The notes beneath the pieces are model-generated. The model saw only the letters and a list, made by a program, of their open reading frames with translations. It was not told where the DNA came from and made no database searches. From NCBI GenBank assembly GCA_015056015.1, contig SVHD01000021.1:1-39747 (forward strand): a stretch of DNA of 39,747 nucleotides, given 5' to 3'. Shown here in pieces: positions 1-5,836 of this stretch. Position numbers and translations under genes: made by a program. This stretch comes from Clostridiales bacterium. GTDB lineage: Bacteria; Bacillota; Clostridia; Christensenellales; Aristaeellaceae. The number at the start of each line of letters is the position of its first letter. Position 1 is the first letter of the stretch.

Positions 1-836
1 GCAGCCATGTTATCGGGATGCAGGGTACGGCCGGTGCCGCCGCCGGAAGCCACGGAGAAATACTTCTTGCCGGCTTCGGTCATTTCCTTCTTATAGGTGC
101 CGGCCACGGGATGCTGGAAGCGGGTGGGGTTGGTGGAGTTACCGGTGATGGAAACGCCCACGCCTTCGTGCCACATGATGGCAACGCCTTCACGCACGTC
201 GTCAGCGCCGTAGCAGTTGACCTTGGCGCGTTCGCCATCGGAATAAGCGGTCTTCTTCACGATGGTCAGCGCATGGTCTTCCTTCACGTCAGCAGACAGA
301 TAATCATACTTGGTTTCCACATAGGTGAAACCATTGATGCGGCTGATGATCATGGCGGCGTCCTTGCCCAGACCGTTGAGGATAACGCGCAGGGGGTTCT
401 TGCGAACCTTGTTGGCGTTGCGGGCGATACCGATGGCGCCTTCAGCGGCAGCGAAGGATTCGTGGCCGGCCAGGAAAGCGAAGCATTCGGTCTTTTCGTC
501 CAGCAGCATGGCGCCCAGGTTACCATGGCCCAGACCAACCTGACGCTGGTCGGCAACGGAACCGGGGATGCAGAAAGCCTGCAGGCCTTCACCGATGCAG
601 GTGGCGGCTTCCGCGGCAGTCTTTACGCCCTTCTTCAGCGCGATCGCGGCGCCCAGTTCATAGGCCCACTTGGCGTTTTCGAAAGCGATGGGCTGAATGC
701 CTTCCACGATCTTGTAGGCGTCCACACCCTTGGAATTGTTATAAGCCTTCAGCTCTTCAAAATCCTTGAAGCCGTACTTTTCGAGCACGGGCTGGAGCTG
801 GGGCATGCGGCGTTCATAACCTTCAAACAGAGCCAT
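1..836 (-). CDS. GGGtGRT protein (partial, C-terminus off the left edge)
   Basis: Minus-strand frame opening at 834-836 (ATG) behind a GGAGG-type ribosome site and running off the left edge after 278 codons. The translation starts MALFEGYERRMPQLQPVLEK and near the edge carries ASGGGTGRTLHPD, the signature that names the GGGtGRT family. It begins 17 nt after the stop of the NifU-like gene upstream, so the two are almost certainly one operon; this pairing is the usual one in Clostridia. The biochemical role of the family is not established as far as I know; the partner suggests an iron-sulfur or metal connection. The plus-strand frame across the same bases is a shadow: its translation is low-complexity Gly/His/Ala. 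Confidence 0.9.
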   Translation of the reverse strand, partial: MALFEGYERRMPQLQPVLEKYGFKDFEELKAYNNSKGVDAYKIVEGIQPIAFENAKWAYELGAAIALKKGVKTAAEAATCIGEGLQAFCIPGSVADQRQVGLGHGNLGAMLLDEKTECFAFLAGHESFAAAEGAIGIARNANKVRKNPLRVILNGLGKDAAMIISRINGFTYVETKYDYLSADVKEDHALTIVKKTAYSDGERAKVNCYGADDVREGVAIMWHEGVGVSITGNSTNPTRFQHPVAGTYKKEMTEAGKKYFSVASGGGTGRTLHPDNMA

Positions 837-853
837 ATTATGCGCACCTCCTA

Positions 854-1555
854 TTACTGCTTCCGGGGGTCGATCCAGGCGACCGCGCCGTCTTCGGCCT
901 TAAAGCGGCCGTAGGTGCCAATGTTCTTTTCGTAGGCTTCGTTGGGGCTCATGCCCTTCTTGATGGCGTCCATCATCTTGCCCAGGGACAGGAACTGATA
1001 ACCGCAGATCTGGCTATCCTTGTCCAGAGCGATCTTCAGCACGTAGCCTTCAGCCATTTCCAGGTAACGGGGGCCCTTTTCCAGGGTGCCGTACATGGTG
1101 CCAACCTGGGAGCGCAGGCCCTTGCCCAGGTCTTCCAGACCGGCGCCGATGACCAGACCGTCATCAGAGAAAGCGGACTGGGTGCGGCCGTACACGATCT
1201 GCAGGAACAGTTCGCGCATGGCGGTGTTGATGGCGTCGCACACCAGGTCGGTGTTGAGCGCTTCCAGAATGGTCTTGCCGGGCAGGATTTCGCTGGCCAT
1301 AGCGGCAGAATGGGTCATACCGGAGCAGCCGATGGTTTCCACCAGCGCTTCCTGGATAACGCCCTGCTTAACATTCAGGGTGAGCTTGCAGGTGCCCTGC
1401 TGAGGGGCGCACCAGCCGATACCGTGGGTCAGACCGGAAATATCCTTGATTTCCTTCGCCTGGATCCACTTGCCTTCTTCAGGAATGGGAGCGGGGCCAT
1501 GGTTGGGGCCCTTCATCACGCATACCATTTCTTCCACTTCGCGGGAATATTGCAT
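854..1555 (-). CDS. NifU-like iron-sulfur cluster assembly scaffold, GGGtGRT-associated
   Basis: 233 aa. It resembles the scaffold-type proteins encoded beside GGGtGRT genes. Conserved-looking cysteines lie at residues 49, 56, 77 (IGCSGMTHSAA) and 106, which could hold a metal or Fe-S cluster. The start at 1555 follows AAGGAGG with a 10-nt spacer. A -10 box (TATAAT on the minus strand, plus coordinates 1602-1607) lies about 50 bp upstream, but no good -35 is visible. The gene leads a two-gene operon with the GGGtGRT gene. It is longer than stand-alone IscU/SufU proteins and has extra C-terminal sequence, so a role in housekeeping Fe-S assembly should not be assumed. Confidence 0.85.
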   Translation of the reverse strand: MQYSREVEEMVCVMKGPNHGPAPIPEEGKWIQAKEIKDISGLTHGIGWCAPQQGTCKLTLNVKQGVIQEALVETIGCSGMTHSAAMASEILPGKTILEALNTDLVCDAINTAMRELFLQIVYGRTQSAFSDDGLVIGAGLEDLGKGLRSQVGTMYGTLEKGPRYLEMAEGYVLKIALDKDSQICGYQFLSLGKMMDAIKKGMSPNEAYEKNIGTYGRFKAEDGAVAWIDPRKQ

Positions 1556-1621
1556 GGATTCACAGCCTCCTTACAGATAATTGTGGGACATACACCAATT
1601 TATTATATCACAATCAACTCA

Positions 1622-1652
1622 AAGAAAAAAGAGGGGAAGCCCTCTTTTTTTC
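1622..1652 (-). terminator. Bidirectional intrinsic terminator
   Basis: AGAGGG (1630-1635) pairs with CCCTCT (1640-1645) around GAAG, with an A-run before and a T-run after, so it can work on both strands. It lies downstream of the minus-strand gene ending at 1745 and upstream of the NifU-like promoter, insulating the two. Confidence 0.75.
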
Positions 1653-1744
1653 TCTTTTATCGGGACTGATTTCGCCCGCTGGCAAAACATGACCCATCAC
1701 GCTCATCCCCGCATGCATTTTCTCCGATGCGGCAGATTCCGGGC

Positions 1745-2095
1745 TTAATGGTATTTTTCCCCGTCCTTTTCCATGCCCAGCACCACCTGGACGACCGCCA
1801 GGGCCATCAATCCAATCAGCGCGCCCATCAGCATCATCAGAATGCCGCTCCAGGGGCTTGTTTCCAGGGCCAGGATGCCCGCCGTGATCCCAATGGCGCA
1901 GGCACAGAGGAAAAAAAGCCAGCCGATGATCCGCAGGCTGGTTCGCCAGAAATGATTCCTTTTTTTCAGCAGCATTTTCAGCCGTTTCCGGCAGCCGGGG
2001 CAGATATACCGATACGCATCCGTTCCTTTCATCGGAAGCAGCAGATATCCCCGCCGGTCGGTTATTTCGCTTTGGCAGATGCAGCATTCCTTCAT
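1745..2095 (-). CDS. Small zinc-ribbon membrane protein, unknown function
   Basis: 116 aa, not recognised as a named family. The N-terminus carries two CxxC pairs (C4-x-x-C7 and C32-x-x-C35), a probable zinc ribbon. A basic stretch (residues 36-47) follows, then two hydrophobic helices at about 54-75 and 83-107. The predicted topology is a cytoplasmic metal-binding head on a two-helix membrane hairpin. It is divergent from an XRE-type repressor. The promoter (TTGACA, 17 nt, TAATAT) has an operator-like palindrome filling its spacer, so the gene is very likely controlled by that repressor. A terminator follows at 1622-1652. Confidence 0.75.
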   Translation of the reverse strand: MKECCICQSEITDRRGYLLLPMKGTDAYRYICPGCRKRLKMLLKKRNHFWRTSLRIIGWLFFLCACAIGITAGILALETSPWSGILMMLMGALIGLMALAVVQVVLGMEKDGEKYH

Positions 2096-2134
2096 TTCTC
2101 ATCCCTCCGCTATGCAGGGCGTCATCCTATTTCG

Positions 2135-2163
2135 ATATTATGACATATCGTCATATTTGTCAA
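2135..2163 (-). promoter_or_regulatory. Promoter of the zinc-ribbon membrane protein
   Basis: On the minus strand TTGACA (plus 2158-2163), a 17-nt spacer and TAATAT (2135-2140). The spacer contains the palindrome at 2140-2154, so a bound repressor would block RNA polymerase. Confidence 0.7.
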
Positions 2164-2186
2164 GAGAGAATATGACATAATGTCAT
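2140..2186. promoter_or_regulatory. Two matching operators (ATGAC-N5-GTCAT) in the divergent region
   Basis: ATGACATATCGTCAT (2140-2154) and ATGACATAATGTCAT (2172-2186) are the same dyad with centres 32 bp apart, about three helical turns, hence on one face of the DNA. The first sits inside the leftward promoter and the second just upstream of the regulator's likely start. This is the layout expected for an autoregulating repressor. Confidence 0.75.
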
Positions 2187-2197
2187 TGGGTGATGAA

Positions 2198-2410
2198 ATG
2201 CAGAATCGTTTGAAGGAATTGCGGAAAAGCAGAGGATATACCCAGGTCGCGCTGCAGATGCAAACGGGCATCGAGCAGGCGCTGCTTTCCAAATTCGAAA
2301 CCGGCGAAAGAATCCCGCCTACGGAAACTCTCCTGCATCTGGCGGATTTCTACAACGTGAGCATCGATTATATTTTGTGCCGGACGGAAAAACCGGAAAT
2401 CAATCGGTAA
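2198..2410 (+). CDS. XRE-family HTH transcriptional regulator
   Basis: 70 aa from the ATG at 2198; an in-frame ATG at 2180 would add MSLGDE. I prefer 2198 because GGGTGATG lies at a usable distance before it, because XRE proteins of this size begin directly with the first helix (MQNRLKELRKSRGYTQ), and because 2180 lies inside the second operator. The protein is essentially one HTH_3 domain: helix-turn-helix at about 15-50 and a C-terminal helix ending DYILCRTEK. It is the probable repressor of itself and of the divergent zinc-ribbon protein. An R element begins 13 nt after the stop. Confidence 0.85.
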   Translation: MQNRLKELRKSRGYTQVALQMQTGIEQALLSKFETGERIPPTETLLHLADFYNVSIDYILCRTEKPEINR

Positions 2411-2423
2411 AATTATGGTTATT

Positions 2424-2523
2424 GCGGGAGGAGGCTTTTGAGTCAAAAGCCCCCTCCCGCGCCCACCCGAAAACCTGCTCTGGATTTTTATGGACGATTC
2501 TAATCTGCTTGCGTGCCAGTGGA
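2424..2523 (+). repeat. R element copy 1 (gene-end hairpin repeat)
   Basis: The hairpin 2424-2460 has base GCGGGAGG and apical GGCTTTTGA/TCAAAAGCC. Linker ACCCGAAAACCTGC, then CTGGAT and a tail ending GTGCCAGTGG. It starts 13 nt after the XRE stop and runs in the same direction. It belongs to the stem class that also includes copies 7 and 13. Confidence 0.85.
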
Positions 2524-2537
2524 GCATGGGGGACGTT

Positions 2538-2558
2538 ATGGGGCTTATTCAGCCCCAT
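2538..2558 (+). other. Short perfect hairpin between R copies 1 and 2
   Basis: ATGGGGC (2538-2544) pairs with GCCCCAT (2552-2558) around TTATTCA. No T-run follows. No gene is evident between 2411 and 3095; the stretch holds R copies 1 and 2, this hairpin and ST copy 1. Confidence 0.5.
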
Positions 2559-2593
2559 GCCCCGAACCAGGGACATTGACACGAAGAAATTTA

Positions 2594-2787
2594 CGGGAGG
2601 GGTTCTTTGAAAAGGCATCGCATGCCCTGCACTTCGTTTGCGCATGCTCTTTGCGCCTGCGGTATTGACGCATGCCGCGTCACAAACCCACAAGGGGTTT
2701 GTTCCGGAGAATCCCCCTCCCGCACCCACCCCAAGAAAGCCGTACTGGATATTTCTGATGGGTTCTAATCCACTTGGATGCCAGTGA
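2594..2787 (+). repeat. R element copy 2, hairpin split by an insertion
   Basis: Left arm CGGGAGGGGTTCTTTG begins at 2594. The matching right arm AGAATCCCCCTCCCGC appears only about 95 bp later, followed by a normal linker (CCCAAGAAAGCCGTACTGGAT) and a tail ending GATGCCAGTGA at 2787. The intervening bases form short GC-rich palindromes (GCATGC-type). This reads as an R element with an insertion at the hairpin tip, second in tandem behind copy 1. Confidence 0.65.
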
Positions 2788-2807
2788 AACGCGAGGAGAA
2801 CGTCGGT

Positions 2808-3067
2808 AGTCACGGGCCGGGCGGCAGAAAGCCGCCCAGCGGATGCGAAGCATCCGGGAAAACGAAAAAACGCCGGAGGAGAAAGCTCGCTTTCTCTCAC
2901 GGCGTTTTTATGTTTTCCAATGGCCCGTGGATCATTTCAATCGTTTTCTAAAATTCTCGTTTCCCCAAGTTTCGTGCGGAAATAACTGCGATTTTCCACC
3001 CCAGTCACTTCGCAAACCGGAGTCCAGAGGAGGAACTCCTCTGGCGCGGGGGTACGGGGGGCGCGGA
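2808..3067 (+). repeat. ST element copy 1 (multi-helix structured repeat)
   Basis: Closing helix CACGGGCC (2811-2818) with GGCCCGTG (2922-2929). Inside it: GGGCGGC/GCCGCCC (2819-2837), CGGATGC/GCATCCG (2840-2856), and a long hairpin closed by GGAAAAC/GTTTTCC (2857-2918) containing ACGCCG/CGGCGT. Downstream are a further hairpin CCAGAGGAG/CTCCTCTGG (3024-3044) and the G-rich block GGGGGTACGGGGGGCG. The second copy lies at 15637-15896. The element starts about 23 nt after an R tail in both cases. Type unknown: structured RNA or DNA-level repeat. Confidence 0.75.
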
Positions 3068-3095
3068 GGCCCCTGCCTCGTCTTTCTGCTACAGA

Positions 3096-3755
3096 TCAGA
3101 TCTGATCCAGCAGCGTCACATCGGTGACGCCGGGGAGAGTTTTAAGGGCGGTGAGCAGGAATTCCTGGGGCCTTTCATCCAGTTCGATGGCCATAATGGC
3201 CTGGCCGCCGGCTTCCCTGCGGAAAACGCGCATGGTGGCGATATTGATGCGATAATTGGATACCAGATGGGTGACCATGGCGATGGCGCCGGGGGCGTCG
3301 GTATGGCGGATAACCAGGGTGGTTTTTTCCCCGGAAAAGCCCACTTCCAGCCCATCCAGATACTGCACCAATATGCTGCCCCCGCCAATGGACGCGGCCT
3401 GCACCTTTACCTGCCTGCCGCTTTCCCCGGTGATATGCACCACCACGGTATTGGGGTGGGCGTCCTTCAAATGCACGGGATAAAACTGGATATCCAGCCC
3501 CGCATCCTTGGCCAATTGCAGGCTGTCCCGCAATCTTTCATCATCCACCGTCATATCCATCAGCCCGCCGGCCACGGCGCGGTCGGTGCCATGGCCGCGA
3601 TAGGTTTTTTCAAAGGAGCCGTGGAAATATACGTCGGCCTTCACCGGCGTTTCGCCCAGCAATTGCCGGGAAACCCGGCCGATCCGGGCCGCCCCCGCGG
3701 TATGGGAGGAGGAAGGGCCGATCATCACCGGCCCGATAATATCAAATAAATTCAT
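3096..3755 (-). CDS. sdaAB: L-serine ammonia-lyase, iron-sulfur type, beta subunit
   Basis: 219 aa from the ATG at 3755, chosen over an upstream in-frame start because AAAGGCGGATG precedes it and the family begins MxLFDIIGPVMIGPSSSHTAG. The GPSSSHTAG motif is at residues 13-21, and a C-terminal ACT-type domain (about 145-219) includes TDAPGAIAMVTHLV. With the alpha subunit, the [4Fe-4S] enzyme deaminates L-serine to pyruvate and ammonia. The alpha gene normally sits next to it but is not in this window; the gene is followed by the ST repeat instead. Its promoter (TTGTCA, 17 nt, TATAAT, minus strand) shares its -35 with the divergent G1PDH gene. Confidence 0.93.
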   Translation of the reverse strand: MNLFDIIGPVMIGPSSSHTAGAARIGRVSRQLLGETPVKADVYFHGSFEKTYRGHGTDRAVAGGLMDMTVDDERLRDSLQLAKDAGLDIQFYPVHLKDAHPNTVVVHITGESGRQVKVQAASIGGGSILVQYLDGLEVGFSGEKTTLVIRHTDAPGAIAMVTHLVSNYRINIATMRVFRREAGGQAIMAIELDERPQEFLLTALKTLPGVTDVTLLDQI

Positions 3756-3789
3756 GGTGCATCCGCCTTTATTTCTGTATTCCTTCTTT

Positions 3790-3840
3790 ATTATACCGCC
3801 CCGCCTGCGCCTTGACAAGTATTCTTCCCGGCGGTAAAAT
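3790..3840. promoter_or_regulatory. Divergent promoters with a shared -35 (sdaAB / G1PDH)
   Basis: Leftward: -10 at 3790-3795 (ATTATA on plus), 17-nt spacer, -35 TTGTCA read on minus at 3813-3818. Rightward: TTGACA 3812-3817, 17-nt spacer, TAAAAT 3835-3840. The seven bases TTGACAA at 3812-3818 serve both, so two polymerases could not occupy both promoters together. Confidence 0.7.
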
Positions 3841-3857
3841 AATATTTGGGTGATTTT

Positions 3858-3875
3858 TCCGGATATTTATCCGGA
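3858..3875. promoter_or_regulatory. Inverted repeat in the G1PDH leader
   Basis: TCCGGATA-TT-TATCCGGA, a perfect 8-bp dyad 18 bp downstream of the rightward -10 box and 35 bp before the ATG. It could be an operator or a leader hairpin; no regulator can be assigned. Confidence 0.5.
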
Positions 3876-3909
3876 TCCGCCAATAAATCATTTTTAGGAG
3901 GAATAAATC

Positions 3910-5262
3910 ATGGCCTATTTTGATGAAATGAGCCTCCAGGAAATCCTGCGCCCCGAGGGACACGACTGCGCCTGCGGCCGCCGGCATGATACCGGGCTGC
4001 AATTTTTGCGGGTAGGGCAGGGCGTGATCAATTGCGTGCCCGAAGCTATCGCCTTTATGCAGAAGAAACGCCCCTTCCTGGTGGCCGACGCCAATACCTG
4101 GAAGGCCGCCGGCGAAAAGGTGGCCGCTATTCTGGAAAAGGCCGGGATCCCCTATTCTTCCTATGTTTTCCCCGCTTCCCGGGGACATATTGAGCCCGAT
4201 GAACAGGCCGTGGGCAGCATTACCATGGCCCTGGATCCCAGCTGCGATATGCTGCTGGCGGTGGGCTCCGGCGTGATCAATGATTGCTGCCGCGTGGTGG
4301 CCCATGCCACCGGCAAGGGCCATATGGTGGTGGGCACCGCGCCCTCCATGGATGGCTATGCCTCCAATTCCTCCTCCATGATCGTGGATCGCATCAAGGT
4401 TTCCATCTACGCCCGCTGCCCCCAGGCCATTATCGCGGATGTGGATATCATGAAGGAAGCCCCCATGCGCATGCTCTTTGCGGGCGTTGGCGATATGCTG
4501 GCCAAGTATAACGCCATCTGCGAATGGCGCATTTCCCATATCGCTACCGGCGAATTCTATTGCGAAAATGTGGCCCGGCTGGTGCGCGCATCCGTTAAAA
4601 AGATCATGGCCAATGTGGACGGGCTTCTGAAGCGCGCCCCCGAGGCCGTGCATGCCGTGGCCGAAGGCCTGATCCTCTCCGGCGTGGCCATGGATTTTGC
4701 CAAGATCAGCCGCCCTGCCTCCGGTCTGGAGCATTATTTCTCCCATCTGTGGGAAATGGAAGCCCTCCGCAATGGCGAGCATGCCGATCTGCACGGCATC
4801 TGCGTGGGCGTGGGCTTGTGCCTGAGCCTGCCTATGTATGACGCCCTGCGTAAGCATCGCCCCACCAGGGAAGAGGCCGACGCCGCTTACGCCGCCTTCT
4901 CCCAGGAAGAATGGGAAAAGGAAATGCGCGAAATCTTCGCCGGTACCGCCGATGACGTCATCGAGGGCGAAAAAACCTGGGGTAAGAATTCCCCCGAAAA
5001 GCATGGCAGCCGCCTGAATAACCTGATCAGCCATTGGGATGAAATCCTCAAGATTATGGATGAAGAATTGCCCGAAACCGAAGCGCTGATCAAAACCATG
5101 CGCGATATCGGTATCCCCACCACCCCCGCTGACCTGGGCCTGGATGACGCCGCCACCCGCCGCGCCTTTATCGGCTCCCGCGAAATCCGCGATAAATATA
5201 TCCTCTCCTCCATGCTCTGGGATCTGGGCCTGCTCAAGCACCCCGATTTCCTGATCTGGTAA
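3910..5262 (+). CDS. egsA: sn-glycerol-1-phosphate dehydrogenase (EgsA/AraM type)
   Basis: 450 aa, start behind TAGGAGGAATAAATC. Reduces dihydroxyacetone phosphate to sn-glycerol-1-phosphate with NAD(P)H; in Bacillus the product feeds heptaprenylglyceryl phosphate. Family signatures are the nucleotide-binding GSGVINDCCRVVAHATGK and APSMDGYASNSSSM. The metal ligands align as D195 (GVGDMLAKY), H275 (GLEHYFSHLWE) and H295 (ADLHGICVG). It is longer than Bacillus AraM, mostly at the N-terminus, where residues 17-25 hold HDCACGRRH, a His/Cys cluster. It stands alone behind its own promoter and ends in R copy 3 and a terminator. A broader metal-dependent alcohol dehydrogenase role is possible but less likely. 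Confidence 0.9.
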   Translation: MAYFDEMSLQEILRPEGHDCACGRRHDTGLQFLRVGQGVINCVPEAIAFMQKKRPFLVADANTWKAAGEKVAAILEKAGIPYSSYVFPASRGHIEPDEQAVGSITMALDPSCDMLLAVGSGVINDCCRVVAHATGKGHMVVGTAPSMDGYASNSSSMIVDRIKVSIYARCPQAIIADVDIMKEAPMRMLFAGVGDMLAKYNAICEWRISHIATGEFYCENVARLVRASVKKIMANVDGLLKRAPEAVHAVAEGLILSGVAMDFAKISRPASGLEHYFSHLWEMEALRNGEHADLHGICVGVGLCLSLPMYDALRKHRPTREEADAAYAAFSQEEWEKEMREIFAGTADDVIEGEKTWGKNSPEKHGSRLNNLISHWDEILKIMDEELPETEALIKTMRDIGIPTTPADLGLDDAATRRAFIGSREIRDKYILSSMLWDLGLLKHPDFLIW

Positions 5263-5283
5263 GGGGAAAGACGAGGAGTTATT

Positions 5284-5510
5284 GCGGGGGAACCATTCTT
5301 TGAAGCCAAAGAATGGTTCCCCCATCCCGCAACCTCAATCGTCGCGCTGGTTCGCTGCCGCTCCCATCGCTCGTTTCGGTTGATTCGTTCAGCTTCCTAT
5401 GGCCTTTCAGGCCATCCCTCCACTGGAGGATCGGTCGCTTCACTCACCCACCCGAAAACCTGCTCTGGATAAAACATGCAGCCAGCGAATCGGCTTGAAT
5501 GCCAGTGGCA
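5284..5510 (+). repeat. R element copy 3, with an insertion after the hairpin
   Basis: A 17-bp stem, GGGGGAACCATTCTTTG (5286-5302) with its exact complement (5307-5323), loop AAGC. About 125 bp of unrelated sequence precedes the linker (CACCCGAAAACCTGCTCTGGAT, from about 5450) and the tail ending GCCAGTGG near 5508. It starts 21 nt after the G1PDH stop and is co-directional. The stem and linker belong to different subfamilies, so it may be a chimera. Confidence 0.7.
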
Positions 5511-5512
5511 CA

Positions 5513-5553
5513 GTAAAATAATAAAGAGGCCTTGAATGGCCTTTTTATTTTAC
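5513..5553. terminator. Bidirectional intrinsic terminator between convergent genes
   Basis: AGAGGCC and GGCCTTT form the core around TTGAAT, extended by an A/T-rich stem (GTAAAATA with TATTTTAC). Serves the G1PDH gene (plus) and the GH127 gene (minus). Confidence 0.75.
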
Positions 5554-5597
5554 CTAAATATGGTAAATATTGGAAATATTACAATATAAAAAAGCCG

Positions 5598-5699
5598 CAC
5601 TGGGAATCAGGCCGATTCGAATCGTCCATTGAAATCCAGTACGGCTTTCTTGGAGGGGTGCGGGGAGGGGTTCTTTGGCCACAAAGAACCTCTCCCCGC
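5598..5699 (-). repeat. R element copy 4 (minus)
   Basis: 18-bp stem with base GCGGGGAGGGG (5660-5677 with 5682-5699, one G-T wobble), loop GCCA, linker CCAAGAAAGCCGTACTGGAT on the minus strand, tail end CCCAGTG. Second in tandem behind copy 5, same orientation. Confidence 0.8.
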
Positions 5700-5714
5700 C
5701 ATATCTCCCCCCAT

Positions 5715-5817
5715 CCACTGGCACACAATCCGATCAAAACCGACCATAAAAATCCAGTACAGCTTTTCGGAGGGGGCGCGGGGGAACCACTTTTGGCTTC
5801 AAAAGTGGTTCCCCCGC
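5715..5817 (-). repeat. R element copy 5 (minus)
   Basis: Perfect 18-bp stem GCGGGGGAACCACTTTTG (5778-5795 with 5800-5817), loop GCTT; tail end CCACTGG at 5715. The hairpin lies 19 nt beyond the stop of the GH127 gene and points the same way. Its stem class matches copy 12. Confidence 0.85.
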
Positions 5818-5836
5818 AAAAACTCCCCCACTCTCA

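Noticed and set aside
18-914. Long plus-strand open frame opposite the GGGtGRT gene
   Set aside because: Low-complexity Gly/His/Ala translation, no ribosome site, and the minus strand encodes a recognisable family with its signature motif.
3769-5325. 518-codon minus frame opposite the G1PDH gene
   Set aside because: Shadow of a GC-biased gene; His/Gly-rich translation with no family resemblance.
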